A stretch of 64,000 nt of DNA from Blasia pusilla (Eukaryota; Marchantiophyta; Marchantiopsida; Blasiales): NCBI GenBank assembly GCA_050084515.1, contig CM114271.1, positions 16,678,001-16,742,000 on the forward strand, written 5' to 3'. A model generated the notes under the pieces. The model was not told the DNA's origin. It saw nothing but the letters and a program-made list of their open reading frames with translations, and searched no databases. Below, piece by piece: positions 46,650-57,564 of the stretch (its first letter is position 1; each line of letters starts with the position of its first letter). A program made the translations under genes and the position numbers.

Positions 46650-47922
46650 TGTCGTGTCGAGAGCCTTTCTTCGAGCAAGGGCGGGCCTTCTAGCTGCGGT
46701 AGATGGGGTCGATGCAAGGTGAACTCTCTAAGAAGTTCTCCTTTTTCAATACAAAATTATGATGTACACTCTCCATTCTTTCACGACAGGTATCACAAAT
46801 GGAAATGCCGAGGCGATCACTTCTTCGTAACATCGGACCCCAAAATTCCTAACTATAAAATCCCTATAAACTATTTTACGCTTGTACACGAGGAAGATAG
46901 CACAACTAGTGTTAAACCCTACTTGAGCAGGCCTATTGACATCCATGGGTCGCTATATAAAGACATACAAAGTACAATCCCATGTCCTTCCATATGTGAC
47001 GATAGGAAGAATCACCGGAGTTGGAGATTGCATGACCTGGTTCATGAACGTCTCCCCAAAGTGATAAACTAAATATCGAGTGAACGAGTGTCTATCTACA
47101 AAGAATACCTTGACATGGTATGGATTGAGGAAAGGAAAGTCGGGCACAACTCGTGCTCCACCCCTATCCATGCTTGATAGACATTCTTTTCTCTCCTCAA
47201 GAATGGATTTTGGCAGAATTATTCTCCCAAGAGGGGTAATCCACTCTCATTGGGGAAGTAACAAGCCAAAACATTCACTATTTTAGTATGACTAAACCCC
47301 TCTAAGGTGACAAACCTCTCATCTCCATACACACACACACCACACTCTAAAAACCTCTCGAAGAATAGACCATGATCAAGTTACTCTCCCAAGAGGGGTG
47401 ATCCACTCTCATTGGAAGAGCAAGCAATCCCAAACCATACACTCAAGAGAGACACGAGAGACTCAAGATGTGGAATAGAAGGTGATGAATTCTTGAAGGT
47501 CCCTCCTCTTTATATACTCACAAGGGATCCACAAGAGTACGAAATAGAGCTTATCTTAACTTGTGCCACATGGCTTCCTCTCAAGGCTTAGCCAATCACA
47601 TTTTGACACAAGTAGATTTCCTCTTATCTCTTCCAAAATATCATCTTTTACCCACTTGATATTTTCCAAATTACCCCAACTAACCTAGCCACCAACCAAG
47701 ACTACTTTTGCTTTTCATTAAAGCAACTACTTTGCTTTTATAAATTCATCTTTTATTTATTACCTCCTTTTCTAAAGTTGGGCCCGCATAAAAGAGGCAT
47801 CATAAAGAGGTTTAAACATAAGAATTTCCTTTTTCTAAGTCAATTTACTTAATACTAATGAAACTCTATCTAACACTTAATGACGAAGGAATTTACATAT
47901 TGGTTGATTTTACTATACGACA
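46650..47922. mobile_element. 1273-bp insertion in copy C gag
   Basis: The insertion starts TGTCGTGTCG and ends CTATACGACA, with 6-bp inverted ends TGTCGT/ACGACA, and is flanked by ACGT on both sides (46646-46649 and 47923-47926). Removing it restores gag sequence that aligns with copies A and E. A TATA-like TTTATATA lies near 47512. A CTCCCAAGAGGGGT-ATCCACT block is duplicated at about 47222 and 47384. The minus strand has open stretches at 46746-46946 and 46953-47171 without known domain. It may be a long solo LTR or a short non-autonomous element. Confidence 0.7.
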
Positions 47923-47926
47923 ACGT

Positions 47927-48690
47927 GATGCTACTCTTATGAGTGATGATTCACCCACATTGACCCATGTGTTTGCTCTGTATGAGAAGATTGAGCTTAA
48001 CATGGTCGAGGAGAGAGTGGTGACATCCGCATTCAGTAGGGATACAACTACTACTTCTCGTGTTCAAGAGTCCACCTCAGAGTCTCGTAGTGGTGGTGGT
48101 GGTAGTAGTAGTGGGAGTCGTGGGGGGTACACACGACCTCAATCAGGTCCTAGAGGGACACTTGCGCAGAGACCATTGCCTTCATTTGCTGCCCCGCAGC
48201 AAGGACAATCATATTGGACATGAGGAGGTGATCATGTTAGGAGGTTTTGTCTCCAAGAGGATGAGAGACGGAATTTGGAGGATGGGCCTCTGTCGGCCCC
48301 AACTCAGTGTGATCATTGTGGGAGACTAGGTCATCCTCGAGAGCCTTGCTTTGATCTTCATCCAGAGTTGAGATCAGGCCGCGGCCGTGGAGTAGCTCCG
48401 AGAGGCCGAGGTGGTAGAGGTGGTAGGGGTGGTAGAGGTGGACTTGTGGTTGGAGAGCCTACAGTGTCTACCCCTACCACTACGACAGAGTTAGCTATGG
48501 CTACCAGGATTGAGCAGTTGGAGCAGAAGTTGGCTACTATGGTTAGTATCCAGCATAGAGCAGGTTCGGGAGCAAGGGCTTCCACCTCTTATGGAGGGGA
48601 TGATCTCTCTTATATGGCGAGTGCAAAGACGAGGTTGAGGCATCGCCTGGGCGATTTAGAGGAGCCACTCGAGCGTCAGAGCCACGTGGT
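47927..48690 (+). pseudogene. copy C gag, second part with zinc knuckle
   Basis: After the insertion gag resumes with a DDSPTLTHVFALYEKIEL block, then a Gly/Ser/Arg-rich stretch. One CCHC zinc knuckle is intact at about 48308-48349 (CDHCGRLGHPREPC). A degenerate first knuckle lies just upstream, interrupted by a TGA at about 48222. An Arg/Gly-rich RNA-binding-like tail follows (about 48378-48450). This is the nucleocapsid part that would bind element RNA. Confidence 0.8.
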
Positions 48691-49035
48691 GCTACTGTGG
48701 AGTTGGACCCACAGAGGGGTGAGGCTGGGAGGCACGCTAGGCTTTCCCAGTCATTCTTGTTGTCTGAGGTACTTAGGACTCCATCCATGGTTCCTACGCA
48801 GCCTATTGAGCCTATAGTCGGGACTAAGGCATCTACATTACGTGTAGTAGACACGGATGCAGCATCCAGTGCAGTATTGTGGATGGCAACTTCAGTGTTG
48901 GGATCCCCATTGTTTTCGGCCACGGAGCTCATGGCTTTAGGAGTTGACTTAGCTCCTGTATTTCAGCTAGCAGCCATGTTGTGTGAACGTGGGGATGTTA
49001 CTGCTACACGTGCTGGTCTATACACATGTCGTGTA
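48691..49035 (+). pseudogene. copy C conserved segment of unknown function before protease
   Basis: The reading SFLLSEVLRTPSM, then SPLFSATELMALG and FQLAAMLCERG aligns with copy A 6303-6840. It comes before the protease in both copies. The domain is not recognised. Confidence 0.6.
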
Positions 49036-49600
49036 GGACTCACCAATCGGAATATCCCACTCCGGTTGTCCAACATACATACACCATGTGTAAGCCTTTC
49101 ACGATCAATGGTTGGCCGGGCTGGTAATGCATCCATCTTCGCCGCTGCTGCCTGTCAAGTAGCACTGGTACTCAATGCTACACCTCACATTGAGGGTTGC
49201 TCCACCGCAACACCCTCATCCACTTCAGCACTGCTAGACGGTTGGGAGTACTTGCAGTGGTCACATCGGCCGAGTTGTATGATGTACTAGTTGGAGGAGC
49301 AATATTGTACCCGATGGGTTTTCAGATGGACTACTGGACTTAAACAGTGTCTTATAGATCTAGTAGGCAGTTTGGGGATGGACGTATGAGCCAGGTTCCT
49401 ATGAGATTTATTTATGGGGCTCAACCAGGAGGGTCTTCCCCAACGGTGTTAGCATCTGTGGCTGGTTTTAGTGGAGTAGTCACTTGGCCAGGAGACTTTT
49501 TGGAGGGTAATCTTTCTGCTATGGATTCTCCTGTGCATGAGGAGGTAGAGGAGGTCCCTAGTTTTGCAGCAGTGGCATCCTCTTCGTTGGATGTGCCACT
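49036..49600 (+). pseudogene. copy C protease remnant
   Basis: At about 49255-49345 a shifted frame reads AELYDVLVGGAILYPMGF, matching copy A's protease end. The DSG active-site block expected upstream (about 49040-49240) is not visible; that stretch does not align with copy A and may be replaced or scrambled. The linker to the methyltransferase continues in frame from 49347. Confidence 0.6.
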
Positions 49601-50870
49601 TTGGAGTTCATGCGGTGCACTACGGCAAGAGGCTGATCGCCTAGTGCAGGAGGCTTGGTGTGAGGCTGTTACACCTCACGAGGAAGAGGAGGCCCCACAA
49701 CGGACTCCTACTTCTGGTCCAGTTGGGTTATCCCCTTTGGATACTACACCCATTGTATGGCAGTATCCGCCGGAGGGCATTTGTGTGTTAGATCTCTTTG
49801 GTGGGATTAGCACCGGTTTGGTTTGGCTGATGTTGCGGCACCGGTATTCTGTCTTGCGGAGATACGTGTATGTGGAGCGAGATGAGACAGCCCAAAGAGT
49901 CTCATCCCGACATATCGGTCAGTTGATGCGGAGATATCCTGAGTTGTTGCCGCCATCATGTATTCGTGAGTACCAGCGTGCTTTGCCGTCACACATTGCA
50001 TTGTTGGGGGCGCAAGAGCTTGAGAGTGTTGGTCCTGTGGATTTGGTGATTGCCGAATGGCCATGTGAGGGTCATACACGTGCTGGTCATGGTGAGGGAT
50101 TACACGACCCTAGATCTCGATTATTTTGGGAGATGTTACGGGTCTTACGACATCTTCAGGTTTATCACGCACGTGCTACAACTTACACTCTGGAGAATAT
50201 TGTTGGGTGACACTCGGACCCAAATGATGGCGAGTGTTCATGAGGTGCGGTCTTCGATTGGACCAGCAGTGTTGTTGGATGCAGCGCGAGTTGGCTCGCG
50301 TGCACATCGTCCACGCTTGTGGTGGACAAACTTGTTGCCTAGGGAGGTTCTACGTCGAGCATATGATGTAGTGCAGCGGGATCCTTGCCTCACAGTGGAT
50401 AGTATCTTGGATACTGGGTGACTTTCTCAGGTGGTGAGGGTTATTGATCGGTCATCCATGGCAGTGGTGAACCGTGTGGGCTAGCCTAGGATGGCACTAC
50501 CCACATTTGTGAGTTTTCCCTCGTCACATGCCTACAGGGAAGGTGGTCCCGGGCTTGTATGGGATTCTCATGTGCGACAGTTGGTGGAGCCTAACGCTGA
50601 TGAGAGAGAGCGTGCGATGGGATTTGCTACTGGTGTGACAGCGGTTGCTTCCATTTTTTAGGCTTCACGACATCATGTGTTGGGTCAAGCCATGGACCTG
50701 AATTTTTTGACCTGGATTTTGAGTCTTGGGATGGCTGAGCAGCGTCGACTTCGGACTATGTCTATGGGTCTTCCATCCCTTGTGATGAGCTCGATGGCTA
50801 CTGGGACGGTAGAGACATCGATTGGGGGCGAGGAGAATAGTATTTTGCATCCTTGGAGTAAATAGGATGT
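49601..50870 (+). pseudogene. copy C C5 cytosine DNA methyltransferase domain in Pol
   Basis: The frame 49347-50210 reaches the methyltransferase after an acidic linker (LSPLDTTPIVW). Visible in order: motif I VLDLFGGIST (about 49785), YVERDE, the GAQELE block, motif IV EWPCEGHT with the catalytic Cys codon at 50064-50066, RSRLFWEMLRVL and motif VI YTLENIVG. A small deletion (about 5 bases relative to copy A) then shifts the frame. The second frame gives LLDAARVGSRAHRPRLWW and, past stops at about 50419, 50481 and 50658, a GGPGLVWD block, EPNADERERAMGF and GQAMDLNFLTWIL. It aligns with copy A along its whole length although the two families are well diverged. In-frame CGA-to-TGA type changes are seen. 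Confidence 0.85.
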
Positions 50871-50979
50871 AATGGTTGGGCATGTGGAGTTGGTTGCTCA
50901 TGCTGATGGAGGAGTTATTTGCTCAGATGATGGTGTAACCAAGGTTGTACCATCTTGTGAGAGGGTTGCCTAGCAGCCA

Positions 50980-52347
50980 ATGGCGTCGTCCTCTCCCTCT
51001 ATTGTGCCAGTGGAGGAGATTTGGGAGCCATTACTTGGGCCCAAGCTTAGGGGAGGTGAGAAACGACGCTTGACACAATTCCTACGTGCTTATAGGATTT
51101 GTCTTGCCTTTAGCATGAAGGAGTTGGGTGCTTTGGTAAGACCCGGTATACGGATTGATTTGGCTAGTGATTCGCCAATCTTCCGTCGTCCCTACCGATA
51201 TAGTGATATGGAGAGGGACCTGATTCAGAGTAGGACGTTGGACCTTTTGGAGGCTGGATTAGTGGAGTTGTCACATGGAGAGTATGCATCAGCCACTATC
51301 ATGCCTACTAAAAAGGATGTGCATGGCAACTACACGGATAGGCGGATGTGTGGAGATTACCGTCTTATCAATCGATAGACCAAAGCCGATAGGTATGCCA
51401 TGCCTACACCTGAGGAGATCTTTGATGTGGTGGGACAGGCAAAGATTTTTAGTACTTTGGATCTTCGGGCAGGATACCATCAGTTGCCAATCCGAGAGAG
51501 TGACAAGGCCAAGACAACATTTTGGGGTGTCAACTCTCATGGCAAGGATTGTTTGTACCAGTGGAAATTCTTACCCTTTGGGTTGAAGAATGCACCTGCC
51601 GAGTTTCAGAGAGTGATGGACAGGATCCTAGCAGGGTTTGATTTTTTTCGATGTTACATTGATGATATCTTGGTGTTCAGTAACACGGTGGAGGAGCATC
51701 AGATACATTTGCAAATTGTGTTTGAGCGGTTGAAAGCTCATGGTCTACGTTTGCGTCCAGGAAAGTGTAAGTTCTTCCATGAGGATGTTGAGTACTTGGG
51801 TCATGTGATCTATCTAGGTGGTTTGGGAGTTCACCAAGCAAAGGTGGAGGCTATTGCACTTATTCCTCGTTCGATAGATGTGAGTAGAGTTCGGGCATTC
51901 ATGGGATTAGCAAACTACTATCAGAGGTATGTGAAGGGATTTAGTGTTATGGAAAAGCCTTTGAACCAATTGTTGAAATCAGATCGGGAGTGGCACTGGG
52001 GAGATGATCAGGAGAGAGCTTTTGTGGAGCTCAAGGCCCAGTTGGTGATTGCGCCTATCTTGAGGAAACTATCAGAGGGCGCCCATTTCAGTTACACACT
52101 GATTGGAGTAGGTTGGGACTTGGAGTGGTGTTGACACAACATGATGATGAGCACATGGAGTTTATGGTGGCCTATGCAAGTCGTTCGAATATTGCAGCGG
52201 AGTCGTGCTACAGTTCATATGAGGGAGAGTGCTAGACAGTAGTGTGGGTTGTGGCACACTTTAGATGTTACTTGTTTGGCATACAATTTACCCTTGTTAC
52301 TGATCACCAACCGCTCAAGTGGTTGATGGAGTCTGACAAGCTTCAGG
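50980..52347 (+). pseudogene. copy C reverse transcriptase and RNase H
   Basis: RT begins near 50980 (VEEIWEPLLGPKLRGGEK) and is broken by a TAG at 51376-51378 where copy A has Gln. From 51400 a 244-codon stretch shows FSTLDLRAGYHQLPI, WKFLPFGLKNAPAEFQR, CYIDDILVFS (catalytic YIDD at 51655-51666), GKCKFFHEDVEYLGH and RVRAFMGLANYYQRYV. A frameshift near 52075 leads to RNase H (HTDWSRLGLG, TDHQPLKWLMESDKL). An insertion cuts it at about 52348. The polymerase catalytic residues are preserved. Confidence 0.88.
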
Positions 52348-53067
52348 AACCTAAAACGGCACTTGCGCGCCTAGCGATCCCAATTGTTCAACGGATCTCA
52401 TGCGAGTTCCAAACCGAGACCCAAGTAATTGAGTCGCGGGGTGAAATCCAAGAGGGACGTCTAAAATCACCTCCGTAGACTTGGTTCAGGTTTTCCAACC
52501 CAACCCCAAACTCTCGATCCGTTCCATGCCCTTGAGCCGTCCCATGGCGCCCAAAGTGGGGTTCAAGTTCCAAGCACTCTCGGAGACCTTCCCCCTTAAT
52601 AGTACTTTTGGGGTTCTCCAATAACACCCCCCCTTTTGGCCCTCAACCCGACTCTACTTACAGTCGTATCTGAGTTGTTTCTCAACCGTTGCGTACGCGT
52701 TTGCAGAGATCCTTAGTGCGTTTGAACTCACTTTCCATAAGCCTTCCAACGCACCCTTGTTTAATCCAAACGCATCTAGGCGCTAAAAGTTATGGTTATA
52801 AATACATTTGGAAACTCTCGAACGCTAGTGGCGTTCCAAATCCGGATTCCTTCCTTTGGCAACCCACTTTCTAGTCTTATTCCGCGTTTGGTCCAGGTTT
52901 CTCGGTCGCGACCACAACATCTCAAACACGAAGCCTCGCTTGCGTCTCGTATCTTGTCTCTTCTTCGAGACTACTCCAACGCGCAAACCATCTTAGCGTG
53001 AGCCCGCTAATGTTTTGATGTTCCGCTTTGGCACTCGTTTGGTCATGAGGATCGCGACACTTATCTT
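52348..53067. mobile_element. ~720-bp insertion or replacement between RNase H and integrase
   Basis: Copy A reads straight through from KWLMESDKL to EYDFHVVHR. In copy C about 720 bases of unrelated, less AT-rich DNA lie between these blocks, and about 22 bases of the original are lost. No clear terminal repeats or target duplication were found. The insert has no recognised coding sequence. Confidence 0.65.
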
Positions 53068-53492
53068 ATAGGAGTATGACTTCCAGGTGGTACATAGACC
53101 TGGAGTTGCCAACCTTGATGCTGATGGGTTGAGTAGGAACCCATGTACTAGCCAAGAGGATGCAAGTGGGGCTAGATGGCATGGCGAGGTTGATGAGGAG
53201 ATGGTGCCAGGTTGGCATGCATCCGCCTTTTTATGTTGGTTAAGGATGGACTCTAGTATGGAGGACCACATGACATCTTACTCTAGTCAGAGGGTAGATG
53301 GCCAGCCTTCAGATCCTAAGGTTGGAGATGGTTGTACGGATCAACGTGATATTCATGATCATGCGTTGGTGTTGGAGTTCCTACGGACCAGTAGGGTGCC
53401 AAGCATAGTGAGTGCCAAGGAGCGAGACCATGTTCTTCAACGTGCTAAGAGGTATCGATTGGAGGGAACACATATTCTCCGTATGTGGGAGG
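53068..53492 (+). pseudogene. copy C RNase H end and linker to integrase
   Basis: The frame gives the end of RNase H (EYDFQVVHRPGVANLDADG, then LSRNP) and a linker whose VLEFLRT and EGTHILRMWE blocks match copies A and B. It is cut by the solo LTR at 53493. Confidence 0.75.
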
Positions 53493-53955
53493 TGTGAGAA
53501 AAAAAAAAGTGACAAAATCACTGAAATCTTTACAAAACTTAGAGATACAAAGTGGCCTAGTCCGTCCGTGCTCTCACAGAAGAGCTTCGATGGAACCTGA
53601 ACTGGGAGATAACTCGACATACGAGAATGCGCTACCGCTGCGGCTCCCGACTATTTGACTACTCGGGAAAACTAGGGTTTTTATACCTATTTTTCTTTGT
53701 TTCTATTAATAGAAAAATTTTGCCCTATATATTTTGCCCTAGGTTTATCTAACCCTATATTGCATCAGTGTGCCTCGCACCCTGATGCAATATAGGGTTA
53801 GATAAACCTAGTAACGCTACTCCTAAAACCACCTACGTCATATTACTATGACTCCTTCGACGTTTAAGTCGGAACCATCAATCTAGGCTTCTCCTCATAC
53901 AAGGGGGCCGATCAGATTAATGGTGCTTAGAGAAGTGGATGTTGAGAATCCAACA
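53493..53955. mobile_element. 463-bp solo LTR nested in the copy C integrase linker
   Basis: The insertion starts TGTGAGAAAA, ends GAATCCAACA and is flanked by the 5-bp duplication GGAGG (53488-53492 and 53956-53960). Removing it and one GGAGG restores the MWEDGRV-type reading seen in copy B. TG...CA ends, the 5-bp duplication and no coding content fit a solo LTR from a different retrotransposon family. It contains a perfect hairpin with 30-bp arms (53739-53768 and 53782-53811). Confidence 0.85.
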
Positions 53956-55258
53956 GGAGGATGGTAGAGTACGAGTAGTGCCGCATTTGGCTCAGAGAGA
54001 GCACATTGTGCGACATGCCCATGAGGAGTTGGGACATTTTGGGGTAAAGCGTACGTATAGCTTACTCCTGGGTCAGTATTGGTGGCGTGGCATGCATACT
54101 CAGGTGTAGCAGTTGGTGTCATGTTGTATGGTTTGTGACTGGGTGAGGGCATCATTCAATGCCCCTACACTACAATTACACCCCTTGCCTATTATGGGAT
54201 TGGGTTACCGTTGGAGTGTGGACTTTGCGGGACCGTTACCGTTGACTATATGACATCATCGATATGTGTTGGTGATGGTGGAGCACTTCTCCAAGTGGAT
54301 TGAGTTGGTGGCATTACCTGATAAGGCAAGTGAGGGAACGGCGTATGCATTTCTTGATAGAGTGCTTAGTCATTTTGGTGCACCAGCTGAAGTGCTGACC
54401 GACCAGGGTACAGAGTTTCGGGGTGAGTTTCAGGTCTTGTGTGACAAGGCGTTGATTGATCATCGGACCACGTCTCGAGATCATCCAGAGGCGGATGGTT
54501 TGGCTGAGCGTGCGGTTCAGATGGTGAAGAGGGCATTGCGCAAGTATGGCCTACAGAAGGGGCATCTTGGAGACTGGGATATTCAATTACCATGGTTAGC
54601 CATGGGGTATAGGTTCAATCGCCAAGCATCCTTGGCTTCCTTCTCACCTTATTTTCTGTTATACGGCCGAGATCCAGACTTACCAGCACCAATTCGTCAG
54701 GAGTCTAATGTGGTGGTGAACCTTGATGACCCAGAGATGTGGATGAGAGTGTGTATTCAGCGGGCAGAGCTCTTTCGGAGAGTTATGCCAACAGCCTTTG
54801 AGAATCTTGCCATTGCTCAACACAGGGATACGCTGTGGTATGCAACCATTCGGGGTGGAGGTTATTGACCATCGATTTGTAGGTTCCATGTGGGGGACTA
54901 TGTCTATTTGCAACAGATTGCACCGACAACGTTGGATGTGACGGCAGGCCGCACTATTTTACGAGTGCGAGAGGTGTTAGCTTCTGGAGTTCTCATGTCG
55001 GAGGGTCGTGATGGAGTTGTTTGGAAGGACCATGTGCGTAATTGTGCGCCATGTCATCTTCCAAATGTGGATGGTACTGTTGACCCAAGCTTAGCCATGA
55101 TACGTGCTAGCTTGAGGTGCATGTTGTGTGGGTCTACTGGTAACGCAGCCCGTATGTTGGTGTGTGATCGGTATTCTAGGGGTTGGCACATGATGTGTTT
55201 GACCCCACATATGGATGTTGTTCCTATTGGAAGGTGGGTTTGTCCTCGATGTACTTAG
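53956..55258 (+). pseudogene. copy C integrase with C-terminal PHD finger
   Basis: HAHEELGHFG and CMVC (about 54010-54140) form the HHCC zinc site. Core residues: Asp in SVDFAGPL (54221-54223), Asp in LTDQGTEF (54401-54403) and Glu in GLAERAV (54506-54508), the usual DDE spacing. Stops interrupt at 54107-54109, 54251-54253 and 54866-54868. The C-terminal barrel (GDYVYLQQIAPTT, VWKDHVRNCAPC) leads to the PHD finger at about 55121-55255: CMLC, CDRY (second Cys of this pair changed to Tyr), GWHMMC, W-V-C-P-R-C, then the stop. The PHD takes the place usually held by a chromodomain in chromoviruses. Confidence 0.87.
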
Positions 55259-55392
55259 GAGAGGTAGATGACTTGATCTTTGCATGATATGGATTACAGA
55301 TGTGCAACTAACGATGGGGCAACCTAGCATCCGGCCTTCTGATTCGTGCACCCACGAAGGTGTATAGCATGTAGTAGATGTATAGGGCTACC

Positions 55393-55433
55393 GGGGAGTT
55401 AGAGGGACCTAACCGCCGGTTAGGGAGGCGAGT
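55393..55433 (+). other. polypurine tract region of copy C
   Basis: AGAGGGACCTAA and GGTTAGGGAGGCGAG lie directly before the first 104-bp LTR. The same stretch is found beside the LTRs of copy B and, diverged, copy A. This fits the primer site for plus-strand synthesis. Confidence 0.6.
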
Positions 55434-56013
55434 TGTGGTACACTTGTGGTTGTGTATGCTCTCGTCTATGTTATGTATGTATGTGAGTATGGTATGTTAG
55501 CGATGTATGTTGTATGACGATGTGGATTTTCACGACAGTTGTCATGACCATACGGATTATGTCGTAGAGTATAGTGTGCTAGTAGAGGCCATACCTTATG
55601 TAGGGCCATAGTGTCTAGGTAGGGATGCGGTTTCATACATAGGGTTTGGGGTTACTCCGTTGAGGGTGACTTTTCCAGTAGGGCCCGCCCTTAGGTTGGA
55701 GGATATAGTGTGGAGTGTACTCAAAGAACAGTTAGTTCTTTGAGTTGAGCCTGTTGCGTTGGGAGTTAGCCTTGGTAGTAAGTAGAGCTCTTGGCTATGG
55801 TGGTTTCCGCAAGCTTCGACCTGGATTCTCTCATCGTGGAGTGGGTTTGGCTCGATTGTATGTGATTCTATACATGTTTTATGACAGTAGGTCTTTCACG
55901 GATTTCAGTTGTGGTACACTTGTGTTTGTGTATGCTCTCGTCTATGTTATGTATGTATATGAGTATGGTATGTCAATGATGTATGTTGTATGACGATGTG
56001 GATTTGCACGACA
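55434..56013 (+). repeat. 104-bp LTR, 372-bp spacer, 104-bp LTR at the 3' end of copy C
   Basis: The LTR copies are 55434-55537 and 55910-56013, both starting TGTGGTACAC and ending CACGACA. The spacer 55538-55909 is the counterpart of 16049-16419 in copy B. Its first part also occurs at 44428, at the start of the copy C leader. The spacer may thus be a shortened leader, making the unit a small LTR-leader-LTR derivative fused to the element end. Confidence 0.7.
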
Positions 56014-57232
56014 AGGGAGTCGTGGCTCACTCAAAGTGCTATTCACTTAGTAACACTTGCTTGATTTCAGTTCCCAACTACAAAGTTCGCATTTGCCATA
56101 GAATCGTGCGATCCGCTTGCTGCCACATAGTCCAGACTTGGGCTTTGTGGCTATGAAGATTCGTGGAAGTGCCTTATAGATTATTGTCGTTGCTCTCTCC
56201 TTGCCACGCTGTCATTGCAAAGTGTGGAGTTGTGGATATTGCCACATAGCTCTGGAGTGATGTCTCTTTAGACTTTAGCTTGTGTCTTCGTGGAAGTGTC
56301 TCTCTCTCATTGTAGTTGAGATTCGAATCATGTGTCTTTTTGTCTAGTGAAGTCAGTATCCTGGTGTGCCTCATTGTGTGTTGAGTAAGGCTACCCATGA
56401 GCTTGCACGCATGGAATAGCAATAACATGTCGATCTCCCTTTGTGACTACAATAAATGTCACCCTCCCCTCTAGCGACTTTCTTGGGCCCTTATTGGAGG
56501 TTTCTTGATATTCTTGGATTAAATTAGTAATTAACTTACTATGCAAGTTGGGAGGACTTGTGTGTACGAGTCGTGCTCTTGGAGCCTTTGGATTTAGACA
56601 AGGATATATCCCCAAGAAAAGGTTTGAAAGACTCATCTTTTTAAAATTGAGTCTTCTAAACATAAGCAAGTTTAGGATGTTATCCATGGTGTATTTAATA
56701 TATATTCCTTCAATAAACATGCGGGTTTGGTTCGATTGTTATCCAATAATTCCGAGAGCAGTGTATTTCCCATTGATTTTCATTGTATTGCCTCTTAATG
56801 TGATGGTGAATATTACCATGTAATATATTATGTCTATGGGCACTTGGTTGAAGGTGTAAGGAGGGTAATGGGAGAGGCAGAGAATTCTTAGTCATAGGTA
56901 GATTAAGATAGTTAGTTATCTTGATTATGGGAATGTGGAAATTTCTTGGTGTGGATATATTCACATGTGGCACGGACTTAAGTCTGCATATAATTCCATC
57001 TATCAATATATGTGATTTCGTGGGAAAAAGCGTCATCCTAAACTTATAAGATATTAAGGATATTTTTTCATCCTTATAGTATTTTTTTTATCCCTCGTCA
57101 AATGGTACAAAATTCAAAAAAATTACGTTTTATTATAGAATTTGTATATTTGAATATGTGTTATGATTAAATTTAGAACACCATGTCAAATTATCATGTT
57201 TCAAATAAAATTATGTCGTGTACGTTGAGCAT
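56014..57232. other. no recognised gene
   Basis: This is flanking DNA of copy C. Open stretches at 56391-56720 (minus) and 56710-57036 (minus) have no known domain. Confidence 0.35.
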
Positions 57233-57564
57233 GGTTGCACAAAAATGGACAAATCCATCCCTAAGACATACATGGACGCACAAGTTCGGGTATGTCCACA
57301 AGCATGAATTGCAAGAGGAGGGGCCCATACTTATAGTTCATGACGGAAGGTAAGGCAAGGGCGAGTGGAGCAATAAGGGGGGAGGAAGTGGGGGTTGCTA
57401 GAGGAAAAAACATGAAAGTATGGAACACATAAGAGAGTGGGGGGATTGATAAAGAAGAGGAAAATGGGGCCCACATGGACCACTCCTTCCATAAAACGGA
57501 CGTGAGTCCACACACATGGATATATCCGCGGACACGGACTTCGTCCATGACTCCATATGTAACC
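57233..57564 (-). mobile_element. MITE-like dispersed repeat, copy 3
   Basis: This is the reverse complement of the copies at 24248, 38720 and 61796. On the plus strand it starts GGTTGCACAAAAATGGAC and ends TATGTAACC. At 332 bp it is the longest copy. It has no coding capacity. Confidence 0.65.

Larger units (their letters stand above)
44428..56013 (+). mobile_element. Ty3/gypsy retrotransposon copy C with DNA methyltransferase and PHD finger
   Basis: The plus strand shows gag (45804-48690), a conserved unknown segment, protease remnant, DNMT (about 49601-50870), RT-RNase H (50980-52347), integrase (53068-55120) and PHD finger (55121-55255), then a polypurine tract and the 104-bp LTR-spacer-LTR unit. 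Three later insertions interrupt it: 46650-47922, about 52348-53067 and 53493-53955. The first 108 bases (44428-44535) match the start of the spacer at 55538, so the 5' leader seems to be present but its LTR is not. Stops and frameshifts make the copy non-functional, yet it keeps RT YIDD and the DNMT catalytic Cys. Confidence 0.85.

Noticed and set aside
48358-48585. Pro-rich open frame antisense to copy C gag
   Set aside because: It is the shadow of the Gly/Arg-rich nucleocapsid stretch on the plus strand.
55538-55909. Primer-binding site directly after the 104-bp LTR
   Set aside because: The bases after the LTR do not resemble the complement of a common tRNA 3' end, so neither a primer-binding site nor the true 5' LTR could be assigned.
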